This document shows, piece after piece, positions 12,301 to 22,040 of a DNA stretch of 64,000 bases (its first letter is position 1; every line of letters starts with the position of its first letter). Made by a program: the position numbers and the translations under genes. A model generated the notes under the pieces. The model made no database searches, was not told where the DNA came from, and was given only the letters and a program-made list of their open reading frames with translations. The stretch comes from Strongylocentrotus droebachiensis (taxonomy: Eukaryota > Echinodermata > Echinoidea > Camarodonta > Strongylocentrotidae): assembly GCA_035222895.1 (NCBI GenBank), contig JAVYIG010001614.1, positions 62,001 to 126,000 on the forward strand, read 5' to 3'.

Positions 12301-15300
12301 TTTGACATGAAGTTTTTATTTTTTGTATATTTTGTATCAATATTTTTGATTAATTAAATCCTGTTCAGTGATTGGTCAACATAGCATCGTGTGACCAAAC
12401 ATAACATTGCTATGATGTTACCGATAGTAAAATATACTAGGCTTAAGTCATAGTGCACTTCCCATGGATAACGTCATAGATATGTGATCGATCAAGATCA
12501 ATGTGCGACAGAAATTATTATTATTATCATTATTATTTATTTATTTCATTTTTTTTAATGAAGGTTGGTTTGACAAATATAAAACAAGTATATCATGCAA
12601 CTAGTGAAATTATGGATTCCTCGGCGACAGAAATAGTGCTATTCCTGCTAGCTCGATTCATACTTTCAACTAGAGCCTCTCAGTGCAATATATTATACCT
12701 TACCTTACATGTTCTTTGTTATTCATTTGGAAAAATGCAGAAATAAAATTTTAAAAAAGCAAATTTAAATCTTCCTTGTGGAAGCTATTCCAATATTATT
12801 ACATTTATATTAAATATCTTTTATATAATTATGTTCAGTATATATAATAACCTTATTAAGTTGCAAAGGATGAGATCCCATTTCGAATTTTCAATTTTCA
12901 ATTTTAAAACTATATATATTCAAGGGTAATAGTGAAGTGCGTACAATTCCATATGACAAAGTATTCAGAATGTAGTGTAAAATGCAAGATATTTAATCGT
13001 TCCCACTTTGTGTGTGTGTGTGTGTGTGTGACGGGGGGGGGGGGGGTATTACGCCACTCTTAGTTAAATTACAGGTTACATTTAGAATTTTAAAATGTGC
13101 CCTCTTTATTTCATACCCGATTCTAGAAATGCCCACGAAGAGCGCTCTTGACACTGATGATCCAAGTAGACTTTCGACAATCGAGTTGGTGAATGATTCC
13201 GACATCGATTCTTGTTCATCAAGGAGACCGACCGACCATGTACTAGATGTTGATGGCGATGTTCCAGATAACGGTGATATATATGTGGCCTACGCCACTT
13301 CCGAAGGTGAATTAAAATCTAAAAACGAGCGAACAGCTATTGATGTCATGCAAGAGCATATATCTACAAAAATATTATGAGAAGGGTATTGAACTATTTT
13401 GTGTAATATGAATGTTCATTGTTGTAGTGCTTTGATCGAAAATTTCTGATATGTCGGCATCATAAATTCTGAGTTAAATGTGTCAAAAATATGTCATCGA
13501 CATTGCATCCTGTTCTATCATTGAAATAAAAGAACAGCTTAATGCCTAGGTCACATATGAACCGGGCCCCGTACGATTTTCCCTACCCGGCTGCTTGCCG
13601 TGGATTTACAAACCGTACAGGAACCGTCCGATTTTCATTTCTACGGCATGTGTGGTCACATATTCTGCGGCGCCCGGGAGGTGCCCGGAGAAAATTGGTC
13701 GAGTGAAATGCAAAGCGCCGGTAAGGGTGCCGGCAGGGTGCCGGCCGAGTGCCGACCGGTAACCTTACGGGCTCCGTCTGATGAGCAGGTGTACCGATGG
13801 CTCCCGGAAGGTGCCCTGCCGGGGCCCGGCCGAGTCCTCAGGGCGCCCGGCCGGGTGCCGTGCGGTGCACTGAACTAAAGAGTAAATCAGAAAAAATGTC
13901 CCACTTTTTAAAAGTTGTATTGTTTGAAGTATGAATATTTATTCATGGGTTTCACGATATATCTTGATAGAGTAATCCTCCCAGTACATTTAGGTACCAT
14001 TTTCATTTGAATCTCTGCATGCATCACTGAACATCAGACAATCTTTACGAGACTGCCAGATCTCACTTACACCAAGTTACTGGATGAGAAATATAACAGT
14101 GCATTGAACAAAGACAGTCGGACACGCACACACGCACATACACGCACATACACACATTCACACGCACACACACACAACACAACACACACATAATTACCCC
14201 TTTTCTGATTGAGCATTGATTTTTATCAAGATCGCTGAATGTTAAAGTGGCATAACCCTAAAAATCTTTCCCTTTTGTACGCATGCACTACCACCATCAT
14301 GTCATCATCATCATCATCAATCATCATTATCATGAAGCACAACATCCGCCAATACGAACCAAGAGGACAGCGGCCACTCAACTTTTCGTACGATAAGAAG
14401 AATTCCCGACAAAAAGTAACAGTTTGGGTAGGCCTTGTCGGGAATGGAATGCTCATTTGTGAGCGTGTGCCTGTGCGTGTGCGCGCGCGTGTGGGTGTGT
14501 ATGTGTGTGTGTGACATATAATTCATATCGATAACATTTAAGAAGTTTGAATGTTCAAATTAAATGCTGTTGCAATCAGATCGTATAATGTGTGCAGTGG
14601 GCTTAAGTTACAATTAATTTTGTATTCACATTGGCAGGTTATTTTTCGATCCGCGATCGAGTGAGCGGTTCCTGGTTTATACAGAGTTTGTGTGAGGAGT
14701 TGATTGCCCACGTACATATTGACGATCTTGACACCATCATGAACGGGGTGATTATCAACAATATCTTTCTTTAAATGTTATGAAATGATGCCTATGGATC
14801 CTTATCAAATGATTGGTTGAGAGCGGACAGAGACGGGACATTTATTTCACCTAAAGCCGGCCAACCAATCATTTAGCCCTTGTTATGTACCGCCCTCAGA
14901 ACCGACAGTTTGACATATTAATGATAATGATAATAATAATAACAATAGTTATGTGCATGGCTGATCGTCAACAAAATGGAGTTAAGTCTTTCGTCAACTC
15001 TTGTTTTTACAATATGGCAGGTAGTCAGTGAAAATGAACTCGTTTAATGAAATTATGGAAATGCAAGCATTACTTTAAACAAACAGACTTTGTTTAATAG
15101 TCCTGGCCCATTTTTCCTAATTGAGGAGTCATATGAAAGGGCAGAACTTGAACTTTTCATAAATGTGATTTTCTCCTTGAAATTTAGATACCGCCCGCCA
15201 AATGACTTTTTGGTTTCCTCTCTTCAATTTGTTTTCATTCACTCATGCGTGAAATATGAATCATAATATTATGAGTTGATTCAAATGAAAGAGGAGGATC

Positions 15301-15758
15301 TAAGCTTTACAAATATGTGTCATTTATTAATGATGATTGTGATTAAGTTATGAAAAAACATGGATAATTCTTGATTTCGTTTTTTTCTGGGACGCACTGT
15401 ATATAAGCCTTTCTTATCCTATACCTGTTAATTGTTGGTGTTTTTTTATAAACTTTATCATATAAAGGTAACAAGGCGTGTTACCGGCTTCACGGTTTCT
15501 GTAATCGACGGCGAAGGAAGGAAAAAAAAGATGTTACAAACTCCAGATATATCCAAGCAAGGCATCGGAAAGAAGATTTACTTCATGCCTAACTATCCAC
15601 CTCGTTCTGATACTGCATGCAGCTTGACTCACCAACTTCGTTCTGATGCCGCATGTACCTTGACTGACCAGCCTCGTTCTGATGCCGCATGTAGCTCGAC
15701 TCAACAACCAGGCCCATCATCAGAAGCAAAAGGCCATTGTTCAACACATAGCGAATGA
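9304..15758 (+). CDS. Caspase (cysteine protease of apoptosis/inflammation), six recognised exons
   Basis: Exons: 9304-9401, 9810-9980, 10957-11185, 13127-13306, 14638-14747 and 15468-15758 (stop). All have consensus splice sites and compatible phases. Exon 2 opens the p20 subunit (GLVLIINNDRF, NRPGSELD). Exon 3 carries the catalytic histidine in LMSHGEKRGIYG and the catalytic cysteine in FFIQACRG. Exon 4 holds the intersubunit linker with several Asp residues and then DIYVAYATSEG, the start of p10. Exon 5 encodes GYFSIRDRVSGSWFIQSLCEE. Exon 6 encodes VTRRV and KKIYFMP, and then a lineage-specific tail. In family terms the enzyme cleaves after aspartate. The substrate-pocket position that is Trp in caspase-3 (S-W-R-N) is Ile here. 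Exon 1 (acidic, DVAPDVDG) fits a prodomain end. Any CARD/DED exons and the true start lie upstream and were not found. The class (initiator or executioner) is unresolved. Confidence 0.9.
10070..10720 (+). mobile_element. LINE 3'-end remnant in caspase intron
   Basis: Near 10120-10185 one frame reads VDVFNKSFKVKFLLYEA before a stop, like the extreme C-terminus of CR1/jockey-type reverse transcriptases (the segment after the W-N-x-L-P motif). A 3' UTR-like stretch follows, ending at about 10690-10715 in a tail of three TCATTG-like hexamers. This is a truncated and decayed copy. The class is inferred from the tail and the C-terminal block. Confidence 0.55.
11330..11490 (-). mobile_element. LINE ORF C-terminal fragment in caspase intron
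   Basis: The minus strand reads YYPRAIRIWNYLPGSAVNAK and then HFKEAALPSI. This is the conserved C-terminal block of CR1/jockey-type LINEs (F/YxPRxIxxWNxLP...F). There is no RT core next to it. Neighbouring 11500-11720 repeats an (aga/gag)acagacca theme twice, at about 11517 and 11584. Confidence 0.65.
11491..13126. other. Caspase intron, no recognised gene
   Basis: AT-rich, with a CA-rich microsatellite at 12047-12105, an ATT-rich patch at 12515-12545, a TG repeat at 13010-13030 and a G-run at 13033-13045 shortly before the exon at 13127. Confidence 0.6.
13545..13878. repeat. GC-rich block with GGTGCCG reiterations in caspase intron
   Basis: An abruptly GC-rich island in an AT-rich intron. 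It begins tgcctaggtcacatatgaac, which resembles the CCTCAGTCACA-type ends of the Harbinger element at 59307 and the MITE at 43434. A second ggtcacata occurs at about 13655. The motif ggtgccg recurs at about 13679, 13727, 13736 and 13810, and the 3' part is very rich in ccggcc/gcccgg. It is probably a decayed DNA transposon; the right end is not identified. Open frames across it are not convincing as genes. Confidence 0.5.
14101..14515. repeat. CA and GT microsatellites in caspase intron
   Basis: CA/CACG-rich stretch at about 14122-14190, a short CAT repeat at about 14296-14325, and a GT/GC-rich stretch at about 14463-14513. No gene is seen. Confidence 0.7.
14945..15399. mobile_element. Damaged mariner-like MITE copy in caspase intron
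   Basis: The right end ctgggacgcactg at 15387-15399, followed by TA, matches the terminal inverted repeat of the intact copy at 53162-53727. Internal segments match that copy in both orientations: about 14965-15050 matches its right part directly, and about 15040-15400 is like the reverse complement of its left part. The left terminus is missing. It ends about 70 bases before the last caspase exon. Confidence 0.75.
15600..15707 (+). repeat. Three 36-bp coding repeats in the caspase C-terminal tail
   Basis: Three consecutive 12-codon units (15600-15635, 15636-15671, 15672-15707) read PRSDTACSLTHQ, LRSDAACTLTDQ and PRSDAACSSTQQ. They are in frame within the last caspase exon, after the normal end of the p10 subunit, and are followed by about 16 more residues and a stop. 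Confidence 0.93.
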
Positions 15759-16080
15759 ATTTTAGATTGCCTTGTCGGGCTCTATCATAAATTATCGGGA
15801 AATATATAGAATATAGTGTAAAATAGCTTTTTTTGTCGATCGGGGTGACACGAAACTGGTAACTTCAATCACTTTCAGACCAGTGTCAGACGATTTGTCG
15901 ACTCGATATTTGTTTCTGTCGAAAAACACATAGATAGCCTGAGCGCCAGGCGAATGTATAAAAAAGATTTGTGATGTATAAACTATTTATTGTTGTAATT
16001 ATTAAAAGTATGATAATGGCCAAAAGCTATAGATCTGTTGAAATAAAATGAAACCGGTAATAGTCAATTGAAACTCTTAA
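15759..16080 (+). promoter_or_regulatory. Caspase 3' flank with candidate poly(A) signal
   Basis: AATAAA lies at 16042-16047, about 285 bases after the caspase stop codon and just before a transposon insertion at 16081. It is the nearest canonical signal on the + strand. Whether it is used is unknown. Confidence 0.4.
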
Positions 16081-16840
16081 CCCTAATTAGGCCGGGGGGG
16101 GGCATTATGCCCCCCCCCCCCCGTCCACGATTTTTGTGATTGCTCGGGAACGCATATGGATGGCGCCCCGCCGCTCGCTGACTTTTTTCTTTAGAGTCTT
16201 GCGCAACTTTTAAATTTTTTTTTTTGAAAATCGGACCTACGGTTACAAGGTCACGTGACCTTTTGTCTTTGCATGTCAGCCCGAAAATCGCTCATTTTCG
16301 TGATTTTTGTAAAAAACATATGGAAAAGTCATTTTTCCTAAAAACAGATCAAACATGGGTTATTGGGTCTTGTTTAAAGTTTAGGTGGTTGTTTTTGGAG
16401 TCAAAATAGTTGAATTGTAGTAAGAAATGAAATAAAACAACAAAAACAATGAAATACACGAGTTAAAAAACAATGAAATTCATAAGAAATTATCAAAACA
16501 AGGGATAACATAAGGAATAAGCTGGCTCTTCCAAATTTTTTTGTCGTATTATTATTCAGAATGGTCTAATGAATATATGTAGTGAAAAAGAATGCTTAAC
16601 TATGAATAATATATGATTTATGGGTAAAAATGTGATATTCATGACTTTATTTGCATAAATTACCATAAATATGCAAATGAGTGAATTTTTCCAAAAATTG
16701 AAATAATCATATTATTCTATACACTTCACTTGTCATGCGTACAAATTTTCGCGGCGATCGGCCGAGATCTTAAAGGGGGGCCATAATGCCCCCCCCCCCC
16801 CGGCCGTACTAAGACCTCAAATAGCCCGGCCTTTTTAGGG
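16081..16840. mobile_element. piggyBac-type MITE flanked by TTAA
   Basis: TTAA occurs at 16077-16080 and 16841-16844. The 760-base interval has inverted ends: CCCTAATTAGGCCGGG on the left and, on the opposite strand, CCCTAAAAAGGCCGGG on the right. Next to both ends lies a poly-G/poly-C tract with an adjacent cattatgcc or ccataatgcc, also inverted. A TTAA target duplication plus ends starting CCC are the hallmarks of the piggyBac superfamily. There is no transposase frame, so it is non-autonomous. Confidence 0.85.
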
Positions 16841-16844
16841 TTAA

Positions 16845-18850
16845 GGATCTTTACTTGAACTGTTTTTATCATTATATATATCCATGTATAGGAATATAAG
16901 AATTAAAATTTAATATATATATAACTCCTAGTAATTGTCGTATAAGAATACCCAAAAGTTTAGCAAATTAACAAACGTAGGGATGAATTTTTTCATGTTC
17001 TTACTCAGAATTATAGATTTGTTTTCTTTCTGACTAATAAAAGAAGAAAAACACCATCCATCAAGTGTAATTTGTTTTCTTCAAAATCTATTTTAAAGGC
17101 AATTTAAGGTAATTTTAATCTCTAGAAATTGCATGTTACTTTCTGTTCAAAATTATCATTCAGTTCATATTGTTCTACTTTGCATTTTAAATCATGCAAA
17201 GCTTAATTATTTTAATATGCTCTGAAGAGGCGCTGAATTCAATCTATGCTGTTATTGACTATATATCTTTGTTTTCTGTCACTGTATATTCTATTCAAGC
17301 ATTATTAAGTTAAGTTAAGTTAAGTTATTAAGTCATTCAGCAATCGATTTCGTCAAAGCGTCATTTAAATTCGCCACTTGATCGTAATAAGTTCTTGTAT
17401 GAAATCTGAAGAAAATGAATGAATGAACTAGATTTATTAATAGTTATTAATATCATTTGATATTATTTTAATGAATATTATAATTTATGATTAAATGATT
17501 ATTATTACAATAAGGAAAAACCCCAGCCACATCTTCACGTACCTGTACATGGTTATGGACATGAGCTATCAAATTCGTAAGATACGAAATCAGAAAAGAG
17601 TATGTCAGTTTAGATTGGTTACTATACTAGAATCGGCTCTACATTTGTATCGCCTTTTAAGTTCCTCCAACATTGTCTGACCACTGACTAACTTCAATGA
17701 AAAATTACTAAATTAGCTTTGATATTTGCACAATTCTGGATTCCTAAGACGAAATTTAAGTGTTCAAAGATGAATTTAGATTTTTTTTTAAAGGTGTTTA
17801 AATGGACGGTAATTGAAACTGCAGTTAAACGGAATATTTTTTTTTTTTTAATTTAGCTGCAATGTTACATTTCACGGTAATTTCTATGAAACATCGATTT
17901 GCTGTGAGATGTAAATCTGAGAATTTTAAATAAGTATGATTAATATTGTAGATGATAGTGTTGATGAAGAAGATTCGAGGGAACTGTATATATGCACCTA
18001 TACACAATAATGTTCTTATAGATATATTTCTTTTTAAGGTACCTATGAAATTATCAAATTGTGACAAGAATTTTATAACAGATGATAATGGTGAGAAGCA
18101 GGATAATTGATGTCATTCATATTTTCAGTTCTGTAAATTTGAGAAGTTAATTTCTCACAGTATTGTTCTTTATCTCAATCTCTCTACATTTGTATCGGCT
18201 TTTAAGTTCCTCCGACATCTTTATTTTTTACCTCTTATTAAACACTTTCACCTTTGTGCATTTACAATTAAGTATCTATCACTCTTAAATCGCTCCCGTT
18301 TGTTCGAACTTTTAATTTGTCTTAGTTCTCTTTTTGCCTCTCCTCATTTAATTCTATTCAGCACCTATAATTCTTTTTCTTCTGAGGTCAAAGAATTATG
18401 AACAGTCCGGTATTTTACAAATCGATTAATGATCCCTATGACCATTATCATGATGATCAGCCGGTCATGCTACTACTAAATTGTATAATGCAAAGTGTTT
18501 CCCCTAAAACTGTGCATGCATGTGTAGTGAAATAAAAAGTAAGGAATATGTGTATGTATTCACATTAAAATACCACAAGTTTCACATCTCATGAACATTC
18601 CTCTTATGTACAGAAATGTAATGTATCAGTGAAAACCGAGTTTGAAACAAAATATTATCTCGCCCGGGTCTTGAAATCGTTATGCCTGATTTTGAAGGTA
18701 TAAACTATGTTCAGATGTATGTAAATCTTAAGGTCCCGGCTCCATGTTATAGGTGTCAAATTAGTTATCATTTCTTTGCCAACATAATTAAAACTTAATA
18801 CTTAGAAATGCTGAACAGGTATAGGCATTGGTATCAGTAAAACAAAATAT
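16845..18850. other. Intergenic DNA, no recognised gene
   Basis: AT-rich, with a ttaag pentamer repeat at about 17309-17330 that may be a LINE tail and several poly-T tracts. The phrase cgccttttaagttcctcc occurs at about 17650 and a near copy at about 18197, so a short old duplication is likely. No coding block is recognised. Confidence 0.5.
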
Positions 18851-18854
18851 GAGA

Positions 18855-18855
18855 G

Positions 18856-18911
<56 letters not shown>

Positions 18912-19285
18912 GGGGTAGTTAGAGAAAAGGGGGCGACAGAGAGAGAGAGAGAGGGAGAGAGGGCGGAAAGGTATAAGGAAAGAGAGTGACATAGGAAGAG
19001 GGAGGGGAGAAGCTCAACGAGGGAAATAACGAAAGGGAACGATTATTTAAGCGTTTCCAAATCTGTATTTTGGCTTAGATATTTAAAAAAAGATCGAAAG
19101 CAAGTGTACAATATATTTGAATATGAATCTGTAGTGAGTATCCTTCCAAAAATCTCTCTCCCTCTTTCTCTCCCTCCCCATCTCTCCCATATCACTCCCC
19201 TCTCTCCTCCTATCCCTCTCTCTCTCTCTCTCCGTCTCTCTGTCTCTCTGTGCCCCCCCTCTCTCTCTCTCTCTCTCTCTCTATC
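18855..19285. repeat. GA-rich tract followed by CT-rich tract
   Basis: (GA)n at about 18860-18912 and 18939-18961, then (CT)n-rich DNA at about 19155-19283. On one strand the two are complementary, so a fold-back is possible. Open frames through them are low-complexity artefacts. Confidence 0.85.
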
Positions 19286-19591
19286 TTACACGGACACATT
19301 CACAACGCACACATGTACTTCCACACGCAAAGTGAAACAGCTGCCTACTACATTAATGATTCATACATCATGTTTACCATTTCCGTAAGTGCGTAATAAA
19401 CTTGCTTGCATTGAGTACAGCAACAGTAGAACGGTTGGCTTGAGCTATACAAACCCAAATATTGCTGTCTCATCAAGAGGCCCCTGGATGACCTCGCACT
19501 AGTCCAGATTCAGTCCGTTCGTTCTTTTTATCCCCCACACACAGCGCGGTCTCTCCACTGATCGCGCAATCCCCACATTTTCGTCCACTTA

Positions 19592-20006
19592 GGGCGCGTT
19601 CATGCTTGATTTTGAAGGTAGAATGAGCGATCTAAGGGCGCGTTCATGCTTGATTTTGAAGGTAGAATGAGCGATCTGAAACGCTCATCGTAAACGCTCA
19701 TCGTGATCGCAGTTCCACGGTGTAGCTGTTCATGCTTACTTATGTGGCTCAGCCAGGCAATTCTCCTTGTGTGGCCTTGTGTGACCTTCACTGTGCATGC
19801 TACGTAGACCCACTAGAGGTCAGTGCGTTGACCCCATTTAAACGCGTTTACAATTGTAAACGCATCTTTTTGTGAGTTTACGATCGGCGTTCGTGATCGC
19901 CGTTTTTCGGTGATTCTACAAAAGTGAGCATGAACGCAAGCGTGTTTTAAACTAAACACGTAACAGATGCCTGATTCTGGCCGTCAAATCAAGCATGAAC
20001 GCGACC
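19592..20006. mobile_element. PIF/Harbinger-type MITE flanked by TTA
   Basis: TTA duplications lie at 19589-19591 and 20007-20009. The left end GGGCGCGTTCATGCTTGATT is mirrored on the opposite strand of the right end as GGTCGCGTTCATGCTTGATT. The left terminus is itself tandemly repeated (about 42-base period: ggcgcgttcatgcttgattt near 19593 and again near 19635). Subterminal copies of cgctcatcg and agcatgaacg add to the symmetry. There is no transposase. Confidence 0.8.
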
Positions 20007-20119
20007 TTAGAGGAATGGCTAGGTCTACTTTCAACGTTGAGGGTGTGTTATTTTATCAGCTGATTGGTTGCGCTAAACGAAAACGGTACAGAGGCTGGAC
20101 TAACCTCGCACATGTCACG

Positions 20120-20271
20120 GTCACTACCAATAAATATATATCATATCATCATCAGCTTCATTAAAGCTCATACCTTACTAATTTAATTCTCTGCAATCCT
20201 TACATTGCGAAGCTATAGGCAAACTGCTCTTGTCTCTCTCAATCTCATCGTAAATCACAGGAAAGACAAAG
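20120..20271 (+). promoter_or_regulatory. Speculative promoter and non-coding first exon of the GST gene
   Basis: The GST start codon at 22041 directly follows a splice acceptor, so a non-coding exon must lie upstream. A TATA-like aaatatatatc at about 20130-20140 and, about 130 bases later, a good donor (gacaaag|gtaagg at 20271/20272) make this a possible first exon. No homology supports it. Confidence 0.25.
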
Positions 20272-20982
20272 GTAAGGCTTAACTTTAGAGGTAACTTTTT
20301 ATCCTTTATTTATTCACTTATGAAACCCGTTATGGTCTATATTGTGTGCGTGATATCCAACGCCTTTGGCAGTTCTAGATAGAAATCGACGAATATGTCG
20401 CAATATATTATAGTGCGATACATTGTTCTTTGCTCATAATTATGTAGCTCCGTGCAGATCCTAAATAAATACGGCATAAATGGAGCTGTAGACGAACATC
20501 CGTTGCTTTATTGGTATGATGTGGTTTACGGAGTGTTTTGTCAGCCATGTATGGCGCCTATTCCCAATTTACACGTTGGATTATGTGATATTTTATACAC
20601 TCGTATATACTCCAAATTTCACTTTGGTTTTAAGTAATACAAAACCTTAAAGTGACAAGAAAACTTGTCTCGTGTAAGTGTATAATTGGATATTATGTTC
20701 GTTTTCGTCTTCTCTTTCCGTTTTCCGTTTTCCTTTTTTCCTCTAAATGGCCTATTAACATGGTCATCATTTGCCCATTGTGTTCTTTATTTTCTTGTTC
20801 ATGCGATGTATTCCGATGTACTTCAATTAAGTTTAAAAGCTGATTTTTCTATGTGTATATAAATATGCATGAAGACAGCTAAATTATATAACTCAAGAAA
20901 ACGAAACAAGACATAACATTACAAAAATCTATTTTATTTGTAAGCATTACTTTGTCATTACCAGAATATACACATGTATTGT

Positions 20983-21271
20983 CAAAGGGCGTATTGGAGG
21001 GGGGGGGGTGTTCAAACACCCCCACCCCCTTTGCAAAAGGTGGGTGTTTTAGATGTTCAAACACAGAATTTATCTGTGTTTTCTATGACCCTCGCCTCCC
21101 TGCCCCCCCCCCCCCCCCAAAAAAAAAGCGGGGGATTTGTTGTTGTCTGTGTGTGCTCACCCCCCCCCCCCCCCCCACCGCTTATTCACCGGGTGGCTGA
21201 TTCACAGCTAAATATTTTCTCACGAATTGGCAAAAACACCTCCCATTAAACAATTCCTGGATACGCCCTTG
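20983..21271. mobile_element. Short inverted-repeat element with poly-G/poly-C tracts
   Basis: The left end caaagggcgtattggagg is mirrored by cctggatacgcccttg at the right end. The interior holds a G-run, a mirrored ccaccccctttgc / gcaaaaggtggg pair and two long C-runs (about 21104-21118 and 21161-21175). No matching flanking duplication was found. CA...TG ends and the internal G/C tracts resemble hAT-like MITEs, by inference. Confidence 0.55.
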
Positions 21272-21782
21272 CGTGTCTAAGAATTGTATTTATGTGTGAG
21301 CGACACAAATATTCTTGTTGAACGTACATTGGATGACTAAATACATTGAATTGTATTGAATTAAATAAGCAGGGAAATAATTTCGACGGCCTTTTCAATC
21401 AGGTTACCACCTGGTGTCGCCGAAAACATTCTTTGTTAATACTCGCTCACCATGAAAGCCAAAAGTGAACATAATTATAATCCATTATACATGTTTTTTA
21501 GTTTGTTGCATAAAGTGGCTACCATTCGTAATACACAAAGTAAAATGGGATATGAATACACTTTATTTTCTTCACAGTTCATGTTGAGATTGTCATTAGT
21601 AGACTTGTCAGAATCCCTGTTTCATTGCTTAGGAAGCATCAAAATGATAAGAAATTGACACAATCTTTATGAAAGTCACATGCATTGCACATGGAGATGA
21701 GTATGGGTCTTCTCACACATAAGAAATATGGCATGAAACTTTGCTTAATTCATTCCCTCTATTGCCTGTCCTTTTTCGAATT

Positions 21783-21975
21783 AAGATTCAAGATTCAAGA
21801 TATTTTATTCAACCATAACCATACAAAATATAGAAAATGCAGTATGGCATATTGAAACAAGAAATAAAGCAATTGCTTGTGTGGAATAGCCTTAAAAGAT
21901 ACAAAGTCAAATTAATCAATAATATAAACTAAATTACACCAAAAATAACAAACAATAGGCACACACACACATATC
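21783..21975 (-). mobile_element. LINE 3' UTR fragment
   Basis: On the minus strand the segment ends in aataaaatatcttgaatcttgaatctt, that is, a poly(A)-signal-like hexamer followed by a short ATCTTGA tandem tail. This is characteristic of non-LTR retrotransposon 3' ends. No coding part is present. Confidence 0.5.
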
Positions 21976-22040
21976 CACAATTATAGGGGCATGTGAAGAG
22001 CAATCCATTTGAGAGGATAAAATTCAACCATTTCTTTCAG

